Origin: an uncultured Clostridia bacterium | GTDB taxonomy: Bacteria; Bacillota; Clostridia; Oscillospirales; Oscillospiraceae | Assembly (NCBI GenBank): GCA_946187475.1 | Contig: CAMHRJ010000042.1 | Coordinates: forward strand, 1-11,626 | Length of the DNA stretch: 11,626 bases | Direction of reading: 5' to 3' | Shown: piece by piece, positions 1-6,555 of the stretch | How the letters are laid out: each line of letters begins with the position of its first letter | How positions within the stretch are numbered: position 1 is the first letter of the stretch | Notes under the pieces: model-generated | What the model was told of the DNA's origin: nothing | Seen by the model: the letters and a program-made list of their open reading frames with translations, nothing else | The model's database searches: none | Position numbers and translations under genes: made by a program

Positions 1-1060
1 GGGTCAGAGGCATGTTCGCGCCCTCGAACACGGCCATGCAGCCGTTGTCGACCAGCGCCTGGGCGCCGGCGGCGTCCATCTCGTTCTGGCTGGCGCAGGG
101 GTGCGCGATGTCGCACTTGACGTTCCAGATGTTCTTGCAGCCCTCGTGATACTCAGAGCCGGGAACCTCGTCAGCATAGACGCTGATGCGGGCGCGGCGC
201 TTCTGCTTGATGTCGAACAGCACCTTCAGGTTGATGCCGTTGGGATCATAGATGTAGCCCTTGGAGTCGGACATGGCAACGACCTTGCCGCCGAACTGGG
301 TGACCTTCTGCGCGCAGTACTGCGCGACGTTGCCGGAGCCGGAGACCACGACGGTCTTGCCCTCGTAGCTGTCGTTCTTCAGGTGCTTGAGCGCCTCGAC
401 GCTGTAGTAGCAGACGCCGTAGCCGGTGGCCTGGGTGCGGGCCAGGGAGCCGCCGTAGGTCAGGCCCTTGCCGGTGAGCACGCCGCCGTCGAAACGGTCA
501 ACGATCTTCTTGTACTCGCCGAACATATAGCCGATCTCGCGAGCGCCAACGCCGATGTCGCCGGCGGGGGTATCGGTGAACTGGCCGATGTGACGATAGA
601 GCTCGTTCATGAAGCTCTGGCAGAAACGCATGACCTCGGCGTCGCTCTTGCCCTTGGGGTCAAAGTCGGAGCCGCCCTTGCCGCCGCCCATGGGGAGGGT
701 GGTCAGGGAGTTCTTCAGAATCTGCTCGAAGCCCAGGAACTTAATGATGGAGAGGTTGACAGAGGGGTGGAAACGCAGACCGCCCTTGTAGGGGCCGATG
801 GCGGAGTTGAACTGCACGCGGTAACCGCGGTTGACCTGCACCTTGCCATTGTCGTCCACCCAGGGAACGCGGAACATGATGATGCGCTCAGGCTCGACGA
901 AGCGCTCGATCAGGCCGGCAGCCTCCCACTCGGGGTGCTTGTCGACAACCAGCTGCAGAGACTCGAAAACCTCCTCAACGGCCTGCAGGAACTCAGGCTC
1001 ACCGGGATGGTTCTTCTCCACGTCGGCATACACGCGCTTCAGATAATCATTTTGTAGCAT
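1..1060 (-). CDS. gdhA: NADP-type glutamate dehydrogenase, C-terminus cut by window edge
   Basis: Cytosolic enzyme for the reversible reductive amination of 2-oxoglutarate with ammonia to glutamate; the hexameric GdhA family normally has about 445-450 residues, of which 353 are visible here. Reading the minus strand from ATG at 1060 gives the substrate and catalytic residues in family numbering: K92 in GPYKGGLRFHPS, K116, K128 in PMGGGKGGSDFDPKGKSD, and D168 in TPAGDIGVG. The Rossmann motif GSGNVA lies at 241-246, followed by S264-D265-S266, which suggests NADP(H) preference (inference). The start is supported by an AGGAAAGAG ribosome binding site at 1071-1079. Roughly 95 C-terminal residues lie beyond base 1. 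The gene is divergent from the RHH regulator at 1403. The long open frame on the opposite strand (101-1057) is only its shadow. Confidence 0.97.
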   Translation of the reverse strand, partial: MLQNDYLKRVYADVEKNHPGEPEFLQAVEEVFESLQLVVDKHPEWEAAGLIERFVEPERIIMFRVPWVDDNGKVQVNRGYRVQFNSAIGPYKGGLRFHPSVNLSIIKFLGFEQILKNSLTTLPMGGGKGGSDFDPKGKSDAEVMRFCQSFMNELYRHIGQFTDTPAGDIGVGAREIGYMFGEYKKIVDRFDGGVLTGKGLTYGGSLARTQATGYGVCYYSVEALKHLKNDSYEGKTVVVSGSGNVAQYCAQKVTQFGGKVVAMSDSKGYIYDPNGINLKVLFDIKQKRRARISVYADEVPGSEYHEGCKNIWNVKCDIAHPCASQNEMDAAGAQALVDNGCMAVFEGANMPLT

Positions 1061-1133
1061 GTTCTTGTACCTCTTTCCTAAAAATAATTTGCTTTCTTTG
1101 TTGCACCTGACAGGCCCGTAGCCCGTCATCTGT

Positions 1134-1162
1134 ATCTTACCCCCAAATTTTACGGATTGCAA
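1134..1162 (-). promoter_or_regulatory. probable sigma-A promoter of gdhA
   Basis: Read on the minus strand, TTGCAA (1162-1157, 4/6 to TTGACA) is followed after exactly 17 bases by TAAGAT (1139-1134, 4/6 to TATAAT). Transcription would start near 1127 and leave a leader of about 65 bases before the ATG at 1060. Both boxes are only fair matches, so a different start in this AT-rich gap is possible. Confidence 0.4.
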
Positions 1163-1190
1163 TTGATGAATTAGATAGAAAAGTCCGAAA

Positions 1191-1237
1191 AAATTGGTCA
1201 TTTTTGCTAACTGATTCGCGAAAAAATTAACCAATTT
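1191..1237. promoter_or_regulatory. inverted repeat in the gdhA/regulator gap
   Basis: The 8-bp arms AAATTGGT (1191-1198) and ACCAATTT (1230-1237) are perfect inverted repeats separated by 31 bases. Between them lies the 8-bp palindrome TTCGCGAA at 1215-1222. The whole gap 1061-1402 is strikingly AT-rich compared with the genes around it and holds no credible gene. A role as regulator binding sites upstream of gdhA is an inference; short AT-rich arms can also arise by chance. Confidence 0.3.
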
Positions 1238-1326
1238 CGTTAAAACGACGAAAATAATGAATGAATCTTATGAAAATTATTGATAAAAGCCGTGTTCCGC
1301 TCCGGCTAGAAATATAATTTGTTTTG

Positions 1327-1342
1327 AAATTTATATAAATTT
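1327..1342. promoter_or_regulatory. 16-bp AT palindrome abutting the regulator's -35 box
   Basis: AAATTTATATAAATTT is a perfect 16-bp palindrome ending three bases before the TTGACA of the downstream promoter. It could be an operator for the RHH protein encoded next to it, since such proteins bind as dimers of dimers to palindromes and often autoregulate. It could equally be an AT-rich UP element contacted by RNA polymerase. A second small palindrome, TCGAT-ACAG-ATCGA at 1373-1386, straddles the predicted start of transcription. Confidence 0.4.
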
Positions 1343-1344
1343 AC

Positions 1345-1373
1345 TTGACAAAGTTTGCGGTATAGCGTACAAT
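1345..1373 (+). promoter_or_regulatory. strong sigma-A promoter of the RHH gene
   Basis: TTGACA (1345-1350, perfect) is followed after 17 bases by TACAAT (1368-1373, 5/6). Transcription would start near 1380, only about 23 bases before the ATG at 1403. This rules out the in-frame TTG at 1355, which lies inside the promoter. Confidence 0.85.
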
Positions 1374-1402
1374 CGATACAGATCGAAAGGTTGGTGTTTT
1401 GC

Positions 1403-2053
1403 ATGAAAAAAACATTATACAGTCTGATGCTCAACGAGGAGGTCGTCCGGGAGATCGACGCTCTGGCCCACCAGATGGGCACGAACCGCTCGGCCCTGAT
1501 CAACCAGATCCTGGCGGACTATGTCTCGGTGCTGACGCCGGAGCGCCGGATCGAGAACATCTTCCACGCCATCGAGGAAATGGTGGCCCCGGCCCGGGAG
1601 CTGGTGCCCTTCTTCGTGCCCAACGCCATGACCATGACCCTCAAGAGCAGCTTACAATATAAATATCGTCCCACGGTGAAGTACGAGGTGGCCCTGTCAC
1701 GGGGCGACGGCGAAGAGCTGGGCGAGCTGACCGTGGCCTTCCGCACCCAGAGCACGGAGCTGCTGGAGCGCATGGCCTATTTCTTCCGGCTGTGGAAGCA
1801 GATCGAGGACGTGCATCTGGCGCCCCACCGGAGCGTGCCGGCCCGGTATGCCCTCTACGACGGGAAGTTCACCCGCACCCTGGCCCTGCCCCAGGACCGG
1901 GACTACACCAGCGACGAGATCGCCCGGGGCATCTCAGAATACATTAAACTATTCGACCATCTGATGAAAGGCTGCCTCTCCGGCCGCTACACCCCCAACG
2001 AGGTGGAGGCCATCTATATGACCCAGGTAAGAGGCGGACAGATCATCGTGTGA
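1403..2053 (+). CDS. ribbon-helix-helix (CopG-like) transcriptional regulator with unrecognised C-terminal domain
   Basis: A 216-residue protein. The first 45 residues fit a ribbon-helix-helix DNA-binding fold: a short strand KKTLYSLML (2-10), helix 1 from about 12 to 24, the turn G26-T27-N28-R29-S30, and helix 2 from about 28 to 41. The remaining 170 or so residues match no family I know. They carry an aromatic-rich central segment and a basic and aromatic C-terminal half, with no membrane segment and only one cysteine. RHH proteins such as NikR attach a ligand-sensing domain in this position, so a sensor or oligomerisation role is plausible but inferred. The start is the ATG at 1403, with AAAGG at 1386-1390 and a 12-base spacing (weak). 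The gene is divergent from gdhA, so it may regulate gdhA, itself, or both. No T-tract terminator follows; the repeat element at 2067-2280 comes instead. Confidence 0.8.
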   Translation: MKKTLYSLMLNEEVVREIDALAHQMGTNRSALINQILADYVSVLTPERRIENIFHAIEEMVAPARELVPFFVPNAMTMTLKSSLQYKYRPTVKYEVALSRGDGEELGELTVAFRTQSTELLERMAYFFRLWKQIEDVHLAPHRSVPARYALYDGKFTRTLALPQDRDYTSDEIARGISEYIKLFDHLMKGCLSGRYTPNEVEAIYMTQVRGGQIIV

Positions 2054-2066
2054 GTGTGGAGTGTGA

Positions 2067-2280
2067 AGTGTGGAGTTTAAAAGTAATTCCACATTTCTGC
2101 GCTGAATTGGAGTTTAACGTTTGCACTGAAATAGAATTTGTAGGGGAGGGGCTTGCCCCTCCCGCCGACGAATGCCTGTGTTAACGGGAGGGGCAAGCCC
2201 CTCCCCTACGAGCACCATCGAAGTGCGGCGTAAATCCATCATCCCGATAAATTCAAATTTGAATCCCGCAACTCCACACT
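2067..2280. repeat. nested inverted-repeat (MITE-like) intergenic element
   Basis: Outer 11-bp inverted repeats AGTGTGGAGTT (2067-2077) and AACTCCACACT (2270-2280) enclose a perfect 25-bp inverted repeat (2140-2164 and 2185-2209) with a 20-base loop. Each 25-bp arm is itself a hairpin: GGGAGGGGC-TT-GCCCCTCCC on the left and its complement on the right. The flanks between outer and inner repeats are distantly alike when inverted. The sequence 2109-2156 recurs exactly at 11579-11626, and the double hairpin recurs at 6613-6683, so this belongs to a dispersed family. No coding capacity. A 14-bp palindrome ATTCAAATTTGAAT sits at 2251-2264. The hairpin lacks a T-tract, so it is not a standard terminator, although it may end transcripts of the RHH gene or protect their 3' ends. 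Confidence 0.8.
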
Positions 2281-2322
2281 CCTAACACCTCCCTCCACCC
2301 TATCTATGTATATTCATCCTTA

Positions 2323-2337
2323 CGAAAGGAGCTTTCG
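2323..2337 (+). promoter_or_regulatory. hairpin containing the clpB Shine-Dalgarno
   Basis: CGAAAG-GAG-CTTTCG is a perfect 6-bp stem with a GAG loop, and the clpB ribosome binding site AAAGGAG (2325-2331) forms its left arm and loop. In RNA this would partly hide the site five bases before the ATG at 2343. Such masking is how RNA thermometers work in some heat-shock genes, but the function here is inferred. I see no CIRCE or CtsR-type operator upstream, and no clear promoter between the repeat element and the gene. Confidence 0.5.
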
Positions 2338-2342
2338 ATACC

Positions 2343-4934
2343 ATGAACGCTGAGAAATTCACCCAAAAGACTTTGGAAACCATCCAGACCGCCCAGAGCA
2401 TGGCTCAGGAAAACGGCAACCAGTATCTCACGCCGGAGCACCTGCTCTATGCCCTGATCGACCAGGACGGCGGCCTGATCGGCACGCTGCTGGGCCGCAT
2501 GGGCGTGGACTGCGACACGGTGCTGGCAGAGCTGGACACCGTCATCACCAATATGCCCCGGGTCTCCGGCGGCGGCAGCGAGGTCTACGCCTCTGGCGAG
2601 ACCGGCAAGGTGCTGGCCTTTGCCGAGCGAGTGGCCAAGAACATGCAGGACGACTATATCTCCGTGGAGCACCTGATGCTGGGCATCTTCCAGCACCCCA
2701 CCCGGGACATCAAGCGCATTTTCAACAGCCACGGCATCACCAAGGACGGTTTTTCCACCCAGCTGAGCAAGGTTAAGACCGGCCGCGTCACCACCGACGA
2801 CCCGGAGAGCACCTATGACGCGCTGCAGAAATACGGCACGGACCTGGTGGAGCGGGCCCGGGAGGGCAAGATGGACCCGGTCATCGGCCGGGACGCGGAG
2901 ATCCGCAACGTGATCCGCATCCTCTCCCGCAAGACCAAGAACAACCCCGTCCTCATCGGCGAGCCCGGCGTGGGCAAAACCGCCATCGCCGAGGGTCTGG
3001 CCCAGCGCATCGTCCGGGGCGACGTGCCCGAGGGACTGAAGGACAAAACCGTCTTCTCCCTGGACATGGGCGCGCTGGTGGCCGGCGCGAAGTACCGGGG
3101 CGAGTTTGAAGAGCGCCTCAAGGCCGTGCTGGAGGAGATCAAAAAGAGCGAGGGCCGCATTTTGCTGTTCATCGATGAGCTGCACACCATTGTGGGCGCC
3201 GGCAAGACCGAAGGCAGCATGGACGCGGGCAATTTGCTGAAACCCATGCTGGCCCGGGGCGAGCTGCACTGCATCGGCGCCACCACCCTGGACGAATACC
3301 GCAAGTACATCGAAAAGGACGCCGCCCTGGAGCGCCGGTTCCAGCCGGTACAAGTGGACGAGCCCACCGTGGAGGACACGGTGAGCATCCTCCGCGGTCT
3401 GAAGGATCGCTACGAGATCTACCACGGCGTGCGCATCCACGACAGCGCCCTGGTGGCCGCCGCCACTCTCTCCCACCGGTACATCACCGACCGGTTCCTG
3501 CCGGACAAGGCCATCGACCTGGTGGACGAGGCCTGCGCCCTGATCCGCACGGAGATCGACTCCATGCCCTCGGAGCTGGACGATCTGCGCCGGCGCATCA
3601 TGCAGATGGAAATCGAGGAAATGGCCCTCAAGAAAGAGGACGACCAGCTCTCCAAGGACCGGCTGGAAAAGCTCACCCGCGAGCTGGCCGAGCAGAAGGA
3701 CAAGTTCAACGAGATGAAGGCCCGCTGGGACACCGAGAAGAACAGCGTGGAGGAGGTCAAGCGCATCAAGGGCGAGATCGACCGCCTGCACGTGGACATC
3801 GAAAACGCCCAGCAGCAGTATGAGTATGAAAAGGCCGCCCGGCTCCAGTACGCGGAGCTGCCGCGCCTGGAGCAGCAGCTCAAGGAGGCCGAGGAGGCCG
3901 CCGAGCGCCGCAGCGGCGGCAACTCTCTGGTGCAGGACACAGTCACCGAGGAGTCCATCGCCGGCATCGTGGCCCGCTGGACGGGCATCCCCGTGGCGAA
4001 GCTCATGGAGGGCGAGCGGGAAAAGCTTCTGCACCTGGACGAGATTCTCCACAAGCGGCTCATCGGTCAGGACGAGGCGGTGCAGAAGGTCTGCGAGGCC
4101 ATCTGGCGCAGCCGCGCCGGCATCGCCGACCCCAACCGGCCCATCGGCAGCTTCCTGTTCCTGGGTCCCACGGGCGTGGGCAAGACGGAGCTGGCAAAAT
4201 CCCTGGCCGAGAGCCTCTTCGACGACGAGAACAACATGGTGCGCATCGACATGACCGAGTACATGGAGAAGTTCAGCGTCTCCCGGCTCATCGGCGCGCC
4301 TCCGGGATATGTGGGCTATGACGAGGGCGGCCAGCTGACCGAAGCCGTGCGCAGAAAACCCTACAGCGTGGTCCTCTTCGACGAGGTGGAAAAGGCCCAC
4401 CCGGACGTGTTCAACATCCTGCTGCAGATCCTGGACGACGGCCGCATCACGGACTCCCAGGGCCGCACCGTGGACTTCAAGAACACCATCATCATCCTCA
4501 CCTCCAACCTGGGCAGCCAGTACCTGCTGGACGGCATCGACGAAAACGGCAACGTCACCGAGGAGGCCCGGGCCGCCGTAAACGGCGAGCTCCGCCGCTC
4601 CTTCCGTCCGGAATTCCTGAACCGGCTGGACTCCACCGTGTTCTTCAAGCCTTTGACCAAGGACAACCTGAGCCACATCATCGACAACCTGATCTCCGGT
4701 CTCCGGGGCCGTCTGGCGGACCGCCAGCTGAAGCTGGAGCTGACAGAGAGCGCAAAGCAGCACATCATCGACCACGGCTTCGACCCGGTCTATGGCGCGC
4801 GTCCCATGAAGCGCTATCTCCAGAGCGAGGCCGAGACCCTCATTGCCCGGACCATCCTCCAGGGCGACCTCCACGCCGGGGCCACCATGGTCATCGACGA
4901 GCAGGAGGGCAGCCTGCTCTGCCGGGTACAGTAA
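2343..4934 (+). CDS. clpB: ATP-dependent protein disaggregase ClpB (Hsp100)
   Basis: A cytosolic hexameric AAA+ chaperone that threads aggregated proteins through its pore together with DnaK; 863 residues, full family length. The Clp N-domain covers about 1-150. The first ATPase domain has Walker A GEPGVGKT at 206-213 (K212) and Walker B LLFIDE ending in E279, the same numbers as in E. coli ClpB. A long charged coiled-coil middle domain at about 410-525 distinguishes ClpB from ClpA and ClpC. The second ATPase domain has GPTGVGKTE from 608 (K614), Walker B LFDE (E681), and the sensor-2 GAR at 818-820. The ATG at 2343 follows AAAGGAG at 2325-2331, which sits in a small hairpin. The gene stands alone, with no grpE, dnaK or ctsR nearby, and no T-tract terminator follows. 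A 2.7-kb open frame on the opposite strand (5039-2304) is a codon-bias artefact. Confidence 0.99.
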   Translation: MNAEKFTQKTLETIQTAQSMAQENGNQYLTPEHLLYALIDQDGGLIGTLLGRMGVDCDTVLAELDTVITNMPRVSGGGSEVYASGETGKVLAFAERVAKNMQDDYISVEHLMLGIFQHPTRDIKRIFNSHGITKDGFSTQLSKVKTGRVTTDDPESTYDALQKYGTDLVERAREGKMDPVIGRDAEIRNVIRILSRKTKNNPVLIGEPGVGKTAIAEGLAQRIVRGDVPEGLKDKTVFSLDMGALVAGAKYRGEFEERLKAVLEEIKKSEGRILLFIDELHTIVGAGKTEGSMDAGNLLKPMLARGELHCIGATTLDEYRKYIEKDAALERRFQPVQVDEPTVEDTVSILRGLKDRYEIYHGVRIHDSALVAAATLSHRYITDRFLPDKAIDLVDEACALIRTEIDSMPSELDDLRRRIMQMEIEEMALKKEDDQLSKDRLEKLTRELAEQKDKFNEMKARWDTEKNSVEEVKRIKGEIDRLHVDIENAQQQYEYEKAARLQYAELPRLEQQLKEAEEAAERRSGGNSLVQDTVTEESIAGIVARWTGIPVAKLMEGEREKLLHLDEILHKRLIGQDEAVQKVCEAIWRSRAGIADPNRPIGSFLFLGPTGVGKTELAKSLAESLFDDENNMVRIDMTEYMEKFSVSRLIGAPPGYVGYDEGGQLTEAVRRKPYSVVLFDEVEKAHPDVFNILLQILDDGRITDSQGRTVDFKNTIIILTSNLGSQYLLDGIDENGNVTEEARAAVNGELRRSFRPEFLNRLDSTVFFKPLTKDNLSHIIDNLISGLRGRLADRQLKLELTESAKQHIIDHGFDPVYGARPMKRYLQSEAETLIARTILQGDLHAGATMVIDEQEGSLLCRVQ

Positions 4935-4946
4935 ATGGAGCTGCAG

Positions 4947-4966
4947 GGGCGATTCACGAATCGCCC
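4947..4966. repeat. short palindromic intergenic repeat, copy 1
   Basis: GGGCGATTC-AC-GAATCGCCC forms a 9-bp stem with a 2-base loop, 12 bases after the clpB stop. The same 20-mer occurs in reverse orientation at 6720-6739. No T-tract follows, so it is a poor intrinsic terminator, though it could stabilise the clpB mRNA 3' end. Confidence 0.65.
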
Positions 4967-4995
4967 GGTGTAAATCTTGCTGTGCACCAAAAGAG

Positions 4996-5166
4996 ATGTC
5001 ATTGCGAACCAGCCCGCAGGCTGGTGTGGCAATCCGCATCCCCCGGCGGCGGGGTGGAAACTCGTAATGAGTTGGTGCGGAACGGATTCGCCTGAATCAT
5101 GCGAAACCGATCTGTCAATACTGCAAGGAACGGATTGCCACGTCGCTTCGCTCCTCGCAATGACAT
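4996..5166. repeat. interspersed inverted-repeat element of 171 bp
   Basis: Terminal inverted repeats ATGTCATTGCGA (4996-5007) and TCGCAATGACAT (5155-5166) are perfect over 12 bases. A second inner pair, GTGGCAATCCG (5026-5036) and CGGATTGCCAC (5131-5141), is perfect over 11. The left arm also carries its own hairpin ACCAGCC-CGCA-GGCTGGT (5008-5025). The element resembles, from memory, a CATTGCGA/GGCAATCCG repeat common between genes in many bacterial genomes. No transposase or credible gene lies inside. A target-site duplication is not evident. It accounts for most of the 334-base gap between clpB and the glycosyltransferase. Confidence 0.75.
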
Positions 5167-5207
5167 TCTATTTTAGGTTTTGCGTAGAGCCCATCTCCCC
5201 TGCCCGG

Positions 5208-5236
5208 TTGAAAAACGCGGTCATTTGTATTATACT
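5208..5236 (+). promoter_or_regulatory. sigma-A promoter of the glycosyltransferase gene
   Basis: TTGAAA (5208-5213, 5/6) and TATACT (5231-5236, 5/6) are separated by 17 bases. The start of transcription would be near 5243, giving a leader of about 26 bases that contains AGGAGG at 5256-5261. Confidence 0.8.
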
Positions 5237-5268
5237 GTTCCCATCTGAAACCGGCAGGAGGGTCGGCT

Positions 5269-6225
5269 ATGATTCCGTGCCTTTACATCATCATCCCGTG
5301 CTACAACGAGCAGGAGGTTCTGCCTCTGACCGCGCCCATGTTCCGGCAGAAGCTGCTGGATCTGATCGCGGCGGAGAAGATCGCATCCACGAGCCGCATC
5401 CTTTTCGTCAACGACGGCAGCAAGGACAAGACCTGGGAGCTGATCTGCAAGATGGCCGAGGCCGAGGAGCACATCATCGGCATCAGCCAGAGCCGCAACC
5501 GCGGCCACCAGAACGCCGTGCTGGCCGGGCTCATGGAAGCCAAGGACCGCTGCGACATCACCATCAGCATCGACTGTGACGGTCAGGACGACATCGACGC
5601 CATGGACAAAATGGTGGACGCCTATCTGGCCGGCAGCGAGGTGGTCTACGGCGTGCGCTCCAACCGGGACTCCGACAGCTTCTTCAAGCGCCACAGCGCC
5701 CAGGCATTCTATAAATTCCTCTCCGCCATGGGCGCGGACATCGTCTACAACCATGCGGACTACCGGCTGGTCTCCAGCCGGGTGCTGCAGGAGTTTGCGG
5801 ACTTCGAGGAAGTGAATCTCTTCCTCCGGGGCCTGATCCCCATGGTGGGCTTCCAGAGCACCACGGTGGAGTACGTCCGCAAGGAGCGCCTGGCCGGCGA
5901 GAGCAAGTATCCCCTGCGGAAGATGCTCGGTCTCGCGGCAGACGGCGTCACCAGCCTCTCCGTCAAGCCCCTGCACCTCATCATGAATTTCGGTGTGCTG
6001 GTGGCCATCATCAGTTTCATCGGCTGCATCTGGGCGCTGATCACCGCCATCTGCGGCAAGTCCGTGGCCGGCTGGGCCAGCATGACCTGCATCATCTGCT
6101 TCGTGGGCGGCGTGCAGCTCATCAGCCTGGGCATCATCGGAGAGTACATCGGTAAAATCTATCTAGAGACCAAGCGCCGTCCGCGGTACATCATCAGCGA
6201 ACGTACTTGGGAGCCGGAAAAATAA
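5269..6225 (+). CDS. membrane-anchored family 2 glycosyltransferase (GtrB/DPM1-like)
   Basis: A 318-residue enzyme expected to transfer a sugar from a nucleotide sugar to polyprenyl phosphate at the inner face of the membrane. The GT-A fold is visible: the opening strand YIIIPCYNEQE (6-16), NDGSKD (48-53), and the metal-binding region D102-C-D104-G-Q-D-D, where relatives usually read DADLQDP. R204-K-E-R-L-A-G-E-S-K-Y214 matches the conserved RxxRxxGxSKY segment of this group. Two C-terminal membrane helices lie at about 240-262 and 270-292, with a basic cytosolic tail. AGGAGG at 5256-5261, 7 bases before the ATG, fixes the start. The gene has its own promoter and no neighbouring GtrA flippase or polymer cluster, so its product glycan cannot be named. 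No terminator lies between it and the tRNA promoter. Confidence 0.93.
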   Translation: MIPCLYIIIPCYNEQEVLPLTAPMFRQKLLDLIAAEKIASTSRILFVNDGSKDKTWELICKMAEAEEHIIGISQSRNRGHQNAVLAGLMEAKDRCDITISIDCDGQDDIDAMDKMVDAYLAGSEVVYGVRSNRDSDSFFKRHSAQAFYKFLSAMGADIVYNHADYRLVSSRVLQEFADFEEVNLFLRGLIPMVGFQSTTVEYVRKERLAGESKYPLRKMLGLAADGVTSLSVKPLHLIMNFGVLVAIISFIGCIWALITAICGKSVAGWASMTCIICFVGGVQLISLGIIGEYIGKIYLETKRRPRYIISERTWEPEK

Positions 6226-6227
6226 GC

Positions 6228-6256
6228 TTGCTTTTTCCCGTCAAAAACCGTATAAT
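6228..6256 (+). promoter_or_regulatory. tRNA-Ser promoter
   Basis: A perfect TATAAT (6251-6256) has TTGCTT (6228-6233, 3/6) 17 bases upstream. The -35 box starts three bases after the glycosyltransferase stop codon. Transcription would begin near 6263, just before a leader hairpin. Confidence 0.7.
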
Positions 6257-6266
6257 CTAAAAACGC

Positions 6267-6291
6267 CCGGCGGAATCTCCGGTTCCGCCGG
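6267..6291 (+). other. perfect hairpin in the tRNA-Ser leader
   Basis: CCGGCGGAA (6267-6275) and TTCCGCCGG (6283-6291) form a 9-bp stem with the 7-base loop TCTCCGG. It ends five bases before the first base of the mature tRNA and would make up nearly the whole 5' leader. There is no T-tract, so it is not a terminator. An influence on RNase P processing or transcript stability is inferred. Confidence 0.55.
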
Positions 6292-6296
6292 CATGT

Positions 6297-6385
6297 GGAG
6301 CGTTACCGAAGTGGTCATAACGGGGCGGTCTTGAAAACCGTTAGGAGGCAACTCCACGGGGGTTCGAATCCCTCACGCTCCGCCA
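6297..6385 (+). tRNA. tRNA-Ser (anticodon TGA, reads UCA)
   Basis: The acceptor stem GGAGCGT (6297-6303) pairs fully with ACGCTCC (6375-6381), followed by discriminator G and an encoded CCA (6383-6385). The anticodon stem GCGGT/ACCGT (6325-6329 with 6337-6341, one G-U pair) holds the loop CTTGAAA with anticodon TGA at 6332-6334. A long class II variable arm GGAG-GCAA-CTCC (6344-6355) is typical of tRNA-Ser. The T-loop TTCGAAT (6363-6369) closes on a 5-bp stem with one G-U pair. Encoded CCA and canonical folding argue for a functional gene. Confidence 0.97.
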
Positions 6386-6389
6386 CGTC

Positions 6390-6453
6390 AGAAGAACACA
6401 GTATGGTCATGTGCCGCCGCAAGCGACAGCACATCGACCGTCTGTGTTCTTCT
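6390..6453 (+). repeat. long imperfect hairpin just behind the tRNA
   Basis: The 12-bp arms AGAAGAACACAG (6390-6401) and CTGTGTTCTTCT (6442-6453) pair perfectly. Inside, GGTC pairs with GACC (6405-6408 with 6436-6439) and ATGTGC with GCACAT (6409-6414 with 6429-6434). It begins four bases after the tRNA CCA and is followed by a pyrimidine-rich run (TCCTTTTCC). It may act as a first, weak terminator or as a 3'-trailer structure for tRNA processing. Confidence 0.65.
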
Positions 6454-6555
6454 TCCTTTTCCACGAAAAAACGTTTGGTTTTTTCGTGGTTTTTGTGGTC
6501 ATGCGCCGCCGCAAGCGGCGTCACATCGACCGTCTGTGTTCTTCTTCCTTTTCCA
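6404..6555 (+). repeat. 60-bp direct repeat, two copies, each leading into a terminator
   Basis: Copy A is 6404-6463 and copy B is 6496-6555, a 92-base offset with four mismatches in 60. All four fall in the hairpin core: A has GTG...GACAG where B has GCG...GGCGT, and both still fold, with B gaining CGCCGC/GCGGCG (6504-6509 with 6515-6520). Copy A has the upstream arm AGAAGAACACAG; copy B lacks its own. Each copy runs straight into a different intrinsic-terminator hairpin. No credible coding frame. Confidence 0.75.
6461..6494 (+). terminator. intrinsic terminator 1 after tRNA-Ser
   Basis: CCACGAAAAAAC (6461-6472), loop GTTTG, and GTTTTTTCGTGG (6478-6489) give a perfect 12-bp stem followed by five T residues (6490-6494). 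Confidence 0.75.

Noticed and set aside
101..1057. Long plus-strand open frame of 318 codons
   Set aside because: It is the exact antisense shadow of gdhA, whose catalytic residues are all visible on the minus strand. Its protein is a low-complexity Ala/Val/Leu/Gly/His string.
1355..1402. In-frame upstream TTG start for the RHH protein
   Set aside because: It lies inside the TTGACA-17-TACAAT promoter, upstream of the transcription start.
2304..5039. Minus-strand open frame of 911 codons opposite clpB
   Set aside because: It results from the near absence of TTA, CTA and TCA codons in clpB. The protein has no recognisable domain and no ribosome binding site.
4977..5579. Plus-strand open frame starting in the repeat before the glycosyltransferase
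   Set aside because: It consists of the 171-bp repeat, the promoter and an out-of-frame reading of the glycosyltransferase gene.
6404..6555. CRISPR-like array because of two direct repeats
   Set aside because: Only two copies of 60 bp with a terminator hairpin as the spacer, and no cas genes.
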